Part shown: piece after piece, positions 58,438-64,000 of the stretch
Layout of the letters: each line of letters opens with the position of its first letter
Position numbering within the stretch: position 1 is the first letter of the stretch
Source of the DNA: Atherinomorus stipes
Lineage: Eukaryota > Chordata > Actinopteri > Atheriniformes > Atherinidae
Assembly: GCA_023101725.1 (NCBI GenBank)
Contig: JALJCO010008681.1
Location: 1 to 64,000, forward strand
Length of the DNA stretch: 64,000 bases
Direction: 5' to 3'
Notes under the pieces: generated by a model
What the model saw: only the letters and a program-made list of their open reading frames with translations
Told to the model about the DNA's origin: nothing
Database searches by the model: none
Made by a program: the position numbers and the translations under genes

Positions 58438-59405
58438 TGCCTGTGTGAAAAAGTGTTTGCCTTCTTCCTGATTTCTTATTTTTTTGCATGTTTGTCACTT
58501 AAATGTTTCATATCATCAAACAAATTTAAATGTGAGACAAAGATAACACAAGTAAACAGAAAATGCAGTTTTTAAATGAAGGTTTTTATTAGTAAGGGGG
58601 GGGAATCCAACCCTCCACGTCCCTGTGTGAAAAAGTGATCTTCCCCTAAACCTAATAACTGGTTGTTCCACCTTAGCAGCAACAACTGCATCAAGCGTTT
58701 GTGATAACTGGCAGTGAGTCTTCTACAGCGCTGTGGAGGAATTTTGTTCCACTCATCTTTGCAGAATTGTTGTAATTCAGCCACATTGGAGGCTTTTCCA
58801 GCATGAACCGCCTTTTTAAGGTCATGCCACAGCATCTCAATGGGATTCAGGTGGGGGCTTTGACTAGGCCACTCCAAAGTCTTCATGTTGTTGTTCTTAA
58901 GCCATTCAGACGTGGACTTGCTGGTGTGTTCTGGATCATTGTTCTGCTGCAGAACCCAAGTGCGCTTCAGCTTGAGGTCACCAACAGATGGCCGGACGTT
59001 CTCCTTCAGGATTTTTTGGTAGAAGCAGAATTCATGGTTCCATTTACCACAGCAAGTCTTCCAGGTCCTGAAGCAGCAAAACAGCCCCAGACCATCACAC
59101 TACCACCACCATGTTTTACTGTTGCTATGATGTTCCTTTTCTGAAATGCCGTGTTACTTTTACGCCAGATGTAATGGGACCTCCACCTTCCAGAAAGTTC
59201 CACTTTTGTCTCGTCAGTCCACAGAGTATTTTCCCAAAAGTCTTGGGGATCATCAAGATGCTTTCTGGCTAAACTGAGACGAGCCTTTATGTTCTTTTTG
59301 CTCAGCAGTGGTTTTGGTCTTGGAACTCTGCCATGCAGCCATTTTTGCCCCCCAGTCTCTTTCTGATGGGGGAGTCATGAACACTGACCTGAATTGTGAA
59401 CCGCA
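58438..59405 (-). mobile_element. Tc1-like transposon, truncated
   Basis: Left inverted-repeat-like ends CCTGTGTGAAAAAGTG occur at 58440 and again at 58621. On the minus strand the transposase C-terminal half is readable: KHGGGSVMVWGCFAASGPG, then WPSQSPHLNPIEMLWHDLKK. These correspond to the central and last catalytic regions of a Tc1/mariner DDE transposase. Frames are broken, and the copy stops near 59400 before the DNA-binding part and the right end, so it is inactive. It lies in bms1 intron 1. Confidence 0.8.
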
Positions 59406-59534
59406 TGTGAAAATATCACAAAATGTTTGTGAATTCTCGTGAGATTTCATTAAAAAATGATGAAATATCACAAGACTTCATTGGTAAATAGATGGATACG
59501 GCGTTTTAAACCGGGTCCGGTTCTGCTCGGCAGG

Positions 59535-62500
59535 ATGGAGAAGAAGCAGCGGAAGCACCAGCAGAAGCTCAGCGGGCCAAAAGCCCAGAAGAAGAAGCTG
59601 AGGAAGCAGGACGTCCCGGCCGAGGACGATGCTCGGAAACGGAACCCCAAAGCGTTCGCGGTCCAGTCGGCGGTCCGCATGGCCAAGTCCTTCCACAGGT
59701 GGGTTCTGATGATGATGATGCTCGGAGATCCGGGCCTGAAGCGTTCTGCTCTGACTGTGTTTCTTCTTCAGGGCTCAGGACATAAAAGCTAAGAAACACC
59801 ACATCCCGCTGGTGGACCGGACCCCTCTAGAACCTCCTCCGGTCGTGATTGTCGTTGTCGGACCCCCCAAGGTGGGAAAGAGCACCCTGATCCGCTGCCT
59901 GATCAAGAACTTCACCCGGCAGAAGCTGAAGGACATCTGTGGACCGGTCACCATCGTCTCTGGTAAGTCTGGACTCCGTCTGACCCGGGAGCTGCCTCAG
60001 AGAACCAGAACCGCCCCCGCCAGGGGGTCAACAGCAGGTTCCCGTGTTCAGAACCAGAACCGTGTTTGTGTAAAACCACCAGATCAGAACCAGAACCGTG
60101 TTCCTGTAAAACCACCGAGATCAGAACCAGAACCGTGTTCCTGTAAAACCACCGAGATCAGAACCGTGTTCCTGTAAAACCACAGAGACCAGAACCAGAA
60201 CCGTGTTCCTGTAAAACCACCAGATCAGAACCAGAACCAGAACCGTGTTCCTGTAAAACCACCGAGATCAGAACCAGAACCGTGTTTGTGTAAAACCACG
60301 AGATCAGAACCAGAACCGTGTTCCTGTAAAACCACGAGATCAGAACCAGAACCAGAACCGTGTTCCTGTAAAACCACCAGATCAGAACCAGAACCGTGTT
60401 CTAGGTCTTAACTGTGTGACTTGTGTTCCTGTAAAACCACGAGATCAGAACCGTGTTCTGGGTCTTCACCAAACCAGATGAAGCCATCAGAACCAGAACC
60501 GTGTTCCTGTAAAACCACGAGATCAGAACCAGAACCGTGTTCCTGTAAAACCACCGAGATCAGAACCAGAACCGTGTTCTGGGTCTTAAAACCAGATGAA
60601 GCCATCAGAACCAGAACCGTGTTCTAGGTCTTAACTGTGTGACTTGTGTTCCTGAACCCCAGGTAAGAAGCGACCGTCTGACCTTCGTAGAATGCAACAA
60701 CGACATCAACACCATGATCGTAAAACCTCGCCAAAGTCGCCGACCTCGTAAGTTCACAGGAAAGCACCAACAGGATGAATGTTCCTCTGATGTTCCTCTG
60801 ATGTTCCTCTGATGTTCCTTTGAATGTTCCTCTGAACGTTCCTCTGAGTGTTCCTCTGATGTTCCTCTGAATGTTCCTCTGAATGTTCCTCTTAATGTTC
60901 CTCTGATGTTCCTCTGATGTTCCTTTGAATGTTCCTCTGAACGTTCCTCTGAGTGTTCCTCTGATGTTCCTCTGAACGTTCCTCTGATGTTCCTCTGAAT
61001 GTTCCTCTGAATGTTCCTCTGATGTTCCTTTGAATGTTCCTCTGAATGTTCCTCTGAACGTTCCTCTGAATGTTCCTCTGATGTTCCTCTGATGTTCCTT
61101 TGAATGTTCCTCTGAACGTTCCTCTGAGTGTTCCTCTGATGTTCCTCTGATGTTCCTCTGATGTTCCTCTGATGTTCCTTTGAATGTTCCTCTGAACGTT
61201 CCTCTGAGCGTTCCTCTGATGTTCCTCTGAACGTTCCTCTGAATGTTCCTCTGATGTTCCTCTGAATGTTCCTCTGATGTTCCTCTGATGTTCCTTTGAA
61301 TGTTCCTCTGAATGTTCCTCTGAACGTTCCTCTGAATGTTCCTCTGATGTTCCTCTGATGTTCCTTTGAATGTTCCTCTGAACGTTCCTCTGAGTGTTCC
61401 TCTGATGTTCCTCTGAACGTTCCTCTGATGTTCCTCTGAACGTTCCTCTGAATGTTCCTCTGATGTTCCTCTGAATGTTCCTCTGATGTTCCTCTGATGT
61501 TCCTCTGAACGTTCCTCTGAATGTTCCTCTGAGTGTTCCTCTGAACGTTCCTCTGAATGTTCCTCTGAATGTTCCTCTGAACGTTCCTCTGAATGTTCCT
61601 CTGAATGTTCCTCTGAATGTTCCTCTTAATGTTCCTCTGATGTTCCTCTGATGTTCCTCTGAATGTTCCTCTGAATGTTCCTCTGAATGTTCCTCTTAAT
61701 GTTCCTCTGATGTTCCTCTGATGTTCCTCTGAATGTTCCTCTGATGTTCCTCTCAGTGTTCCTCTGAATGTTCCTCTGATGTTCCTCTGATGTTCCTCTG
61801 AACGTTCCTCTGAATGTTCCTCTGAGTGTTCCTCTGAACGTTCCTCTGAATGTTCCTCTGATGTTCCTCTGATGTTCCTCTGAATGTTCCTCTGAATGTT
61901 CCTCTGAATGTTCCTCTGATGTTCCTCTGAGCGTTCCTCTGAATGTTCCTCTGATGTTCCTCTGATGTTCCTCTGAACGTTCCTCTGAATGTTCCTCTGA
62001 GTGTTCCTCTGAACGTTCCTCTGAATGTTCCTCTGAATGTTCCTCTGAATGTTCCTCTTAATGTTCCTCTGATGTTCCTCTGATGTTCCTCTGAATGTTC
62101 CTCTGAATGTTCCTCTTAATGTTCCTCTGATGTTCCTCTGATGTTCCTCTGAATGTTCCTCTGATGTTCCTCTCAGTGTTCCTCTGAATGTTCCTCTGAT
62201 GTTCCTCTGATGTTCCTCTGAACGTTCCTCTGAATGTTCCTCTGAGTGTTCCTCTGAACGTTCCTCTGAATGTTCCTCTGATGTTCCTCTGATGTTCCTT
62301 TGATGTTCCTCTGAATGTTCCTCTGAACGTTCCTGTGATCCAGGAACCCGTTCTCCGTGTTGAAGGTGTCCGGTCAGACAGAGGAACCACTCTGCAGATG
62401 ATTTGTCCGTGTTTCTGTCTCCAGGTTCTGATGCTGATCGACGCCAGCTTCGGTTTTGAGATGGAGACCTTTGAGTTCCTCAACATCTGTCAGGTTCACG

Positions 62501-64000
62501 GGTTCCCGCGCATCATGGGGGTCCTGACTCACCTGGATTCCTTCAAGAACAACAAGACGCTGAGGAAGACCAAGAAGAAGCTGAAGCACCGCTTCTGGAC
62601 AGAGGTGTACCAGGTAATCCTCAGGACCTGCTGGTCTGGACCAGAGTCTGGACCAGAGTCTGGACCAGAGTCTGGACCAGACTCTGATCCAGACTCTGGT
62701 CCAGACTCTGGTCCAGACTCTGATCCAGACTCTGATCCAGACTCTGATCCAGACTCTGGTCCAGACTCTGGTCCAGACTCTGATCCAGACTCTGGTCCAG
62801 ACTCTGGTCCAGACTCTGATCCAGCCTCTGGTCCAGCCTCTGGTCCAGACTCTGGTCCAGCCTCTGGTCCAGACTCTGGTCCAGACTCTGATCCAGCCTC
62901 TGGTCCAGCCTCTGGTCCAGACTCTGGTCCAGACTCTGGTCCAGCCTCTGGTCCAGACTCTGGTCCAGACTCTGGTCCAGACTCCCTCCATCAGGACGGA
63001 GGTCTTACGGTGTGCTTTTTTACCTGCAGGGGGCCAAGCTCTTCTACCTGTCAGGGATGGTGTTCGGTGAATACCAGAGTCAGGAGGTGAAGAACCTCGG
63101 CCGCTTCATCTCCGTCATGAAGTTCCGTCCTCTGGTGTGGCAGACGTCCCACCCGTATGTCCTGGTGGACCGGTGAGTGTGGCAGACGTCCCACCCGTAT
63201 GTCCTGGTGGACCGGTGAGTGGGAACCGCACGCTGTGGAGAACACGGCCGCTTCCAGAAGGTTCCACCAAAAGATCTGTTTATACGTCCATCCGTTTATC
63301 CATCCCTCCGTTTATACGTCCACCGGTTAACCTCTTTATCCACCCCCCCCTCCCCTCCTCTCCCTCCGTTTATACGTCCATCCGTTTATCCATCCGTTTA
63401 TATGTCCATCCGTTTATACGTCCATCCGTTTATCCATCTGTTTATACGTCCATCCGTTTATCCATCTGTTTATACGTCCATCCGTTTATCCATCTGTTTA
63501 TACGTCCATCCGTTTATCCATCCGTTTATACGTCCATCCGTTTATCCATCCGTTTATACGTCCATCCGTTTATCCATCCGTTTATCCATCCGTTTATACG
63601 TCCATCCGTTTATCCATCTGTTTATCCGTTTATCCATCTGTTTATACGTCCATCCGTTTATCCATCCGTTTATACGTCCATCCGTTTATCCATCCCTCCG
63701 TTTATACGTCCATCCGTTTATCCCTCCGTTTATACGTCCATCCGTTTATCCATCCGTTTATACGTCCATCCGTTTATCCCTCCGTTTATACGTCCATCCG
63801 TTTATCCCATCCTGTATCCGTTATCCATCCCTCCGTTTAGGAGGGGGGGGGCATTTTCCCTTACTCCATCCGTTTATCCATCCCTCCGTTTATCCGTTTA
63901 TCCATCCCTCCATCCCTCCAAAGCCACATATGTGGTGTAAATGTTCCAAATGTGGTTTTTGGGGACGTGTCCTCTGCTGGACCGCACACTGGGATATTGT
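59535..64000 (+). CDS. bms1: Ribosome biogenesis protein BMS1, N-terminal part
   Basis: A nucleolar GTPase needed for 40S maturation as part of the small-subunit processome (family knowledge). Exons seen: 59535-59698, 59772-59962, 60663-60747, 62425-62613, 63030-63172; the gene continues past the window. Start ATG 59535 gives MEKKQRKHQQK, then DARKRNPKAFAVQSAVRMAK and KKHHIPLVDRTPLEPPP, nearly identical to human. The P-loop GPPKVGKST is at residues 85-93. LMLIDASFGFEMETFEFLNI and GVLTHLD carry the later G motifs of this unusual GTPase domain. FYLSGMV and KFRPLVWQTSHPY follow. About 255 of some 1,280 residues are visible. The third coding exon has two apparent insertions that break the frame (see findings). 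Confidence 0.93.
60045..60655 (+). repeat. bms1 intron repeat, 35-bp type
   Basis: About 14 units of GATCAGAACCAGAACCGTGT followed by TCCTGTAAAACCACC, with deletions and a longer variant ending GGTCTTAACTGTGTGACTTG. It stops directly before the acceptor of the third coding exon. Confidence 0.92.
60775..62335 (+). repeat. 11/12-bp GTTCCTCTGAT minisatellite, about 135 units
   Basis: Units GTTCCTCTGAT, GTTCCTCTGAAT and GTTCCTCTGAAC in blocks that repeat in similar order (higher-order structure of a few hundred bp, for example 61500-61800 against 61960-62230). The array fills the bms1 intron between the third and fourth coding exons, starting about 25 bp after the donor. Confidence 0.97.
62632..62985 (+). 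repeat. 12-bp TCTGGTCCAGAC minisatellite
   Basis: About 29 units of TCTGGTCCAGAC/TCTGATCCAGAC/TCTGGTCCAGCC, in the bms1 intron after the fourth coding exon. GTCTGGACCAGAG-type sequence at the start shows a local inversion of the same unit. Confidence 0.96.
63135..63218 (+). repeat. 42-bp tandem duplication of exon end plus donor
   Basis: 63135-63176 and 63177-63218 are identical. Each copy carries the last 38 bp of the bms1 exon and the donor GACCG|GTGA. The first donor (after 63172) is the coding one. Confidence 0.95.
63280..63835 (+). repeat. CCATCCGTTTAT minisatellite
   Basis: Units GTCCATCCGTTTATA and TCCATCCGTTTA in mixed order, in the bms1 intron beyond the last visible exon. Nothing recognisable follows to 64000. 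Confidence 0.95.

Overview
The window looks like nuclear DNA from a teleost fish. Three multi-exon vertebrate genes with GT-AG introns can be read, and the interspersed repeats are typical of fish (Tc1-like, hAT, LINE and BEL/Pao fragments, short MITEs). Roughly 40 percent of the window, judged by eye, is tandem minisatellite DNA, mostly inside introns. There are no rRNA genes, prokaryotic features or CRISPR arrays.

Layout. 1-13.2 kb holds no recognisable gene. It has G-rich sequence, decayed transposons, a G-rich minisatellite split by a hAT-type MITE, and a 1.7 kb 19-bp array that is open in several frames on both strands. 13.7-20.0 kb (+) is a complete seven-coding-exon gene for the monocarboxylate transporter family member MCT12 (slc16a12); its exons join into a 469-residue reading frame. 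20.2-22.4 kb holds short non-autonomous DNA elements. 22.9-54.2 kb (-) is kif20b, a mitotic kinesin-6. About 30 coding exons can be placed, convergent with slc16a12, and nearly every large intron is filled by a different minisatellite. 54.2-57.8 kb is an intergenic spacer with the kif20b promoter, a 1.7 kb imperfect inverted duplication and a palindromic element. 57.8 kb to the end (+) is the 5' part of bms1, a ribosome-biogenesis GTPase, which runs out of the window.

Biology. From memory, slc16a12 and kif20b are also neighbours on human chromosome 10q23.31, which supports both names. kif20b acts in cytokinesis, bms1 in 40S subunit maturation, and slc16a12 in plasma-membrane solute transport. 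They share no pathway that I can see.

Most notable. In several places the tandem repeat begins at an exon's 5' splice site and each unit carries a donor-like copy: kif20b exons 29, 24 and 5, plus a fresh 42-bp duplication at bms1 exon 5. Intronic minisatellites here therefore appear to have grown from exon-intron junctions, leaving ladders of decoy donors. Other arrays multiply transcription-factor-like motifs (p53 half-sites, CACGTG, CCAAT). Three conserved coding exons carry apparent indels (kif20b exons 8 and 19, bms1 third coding exon). With the surrounding exons intact, assembly error is the likeliest cause.
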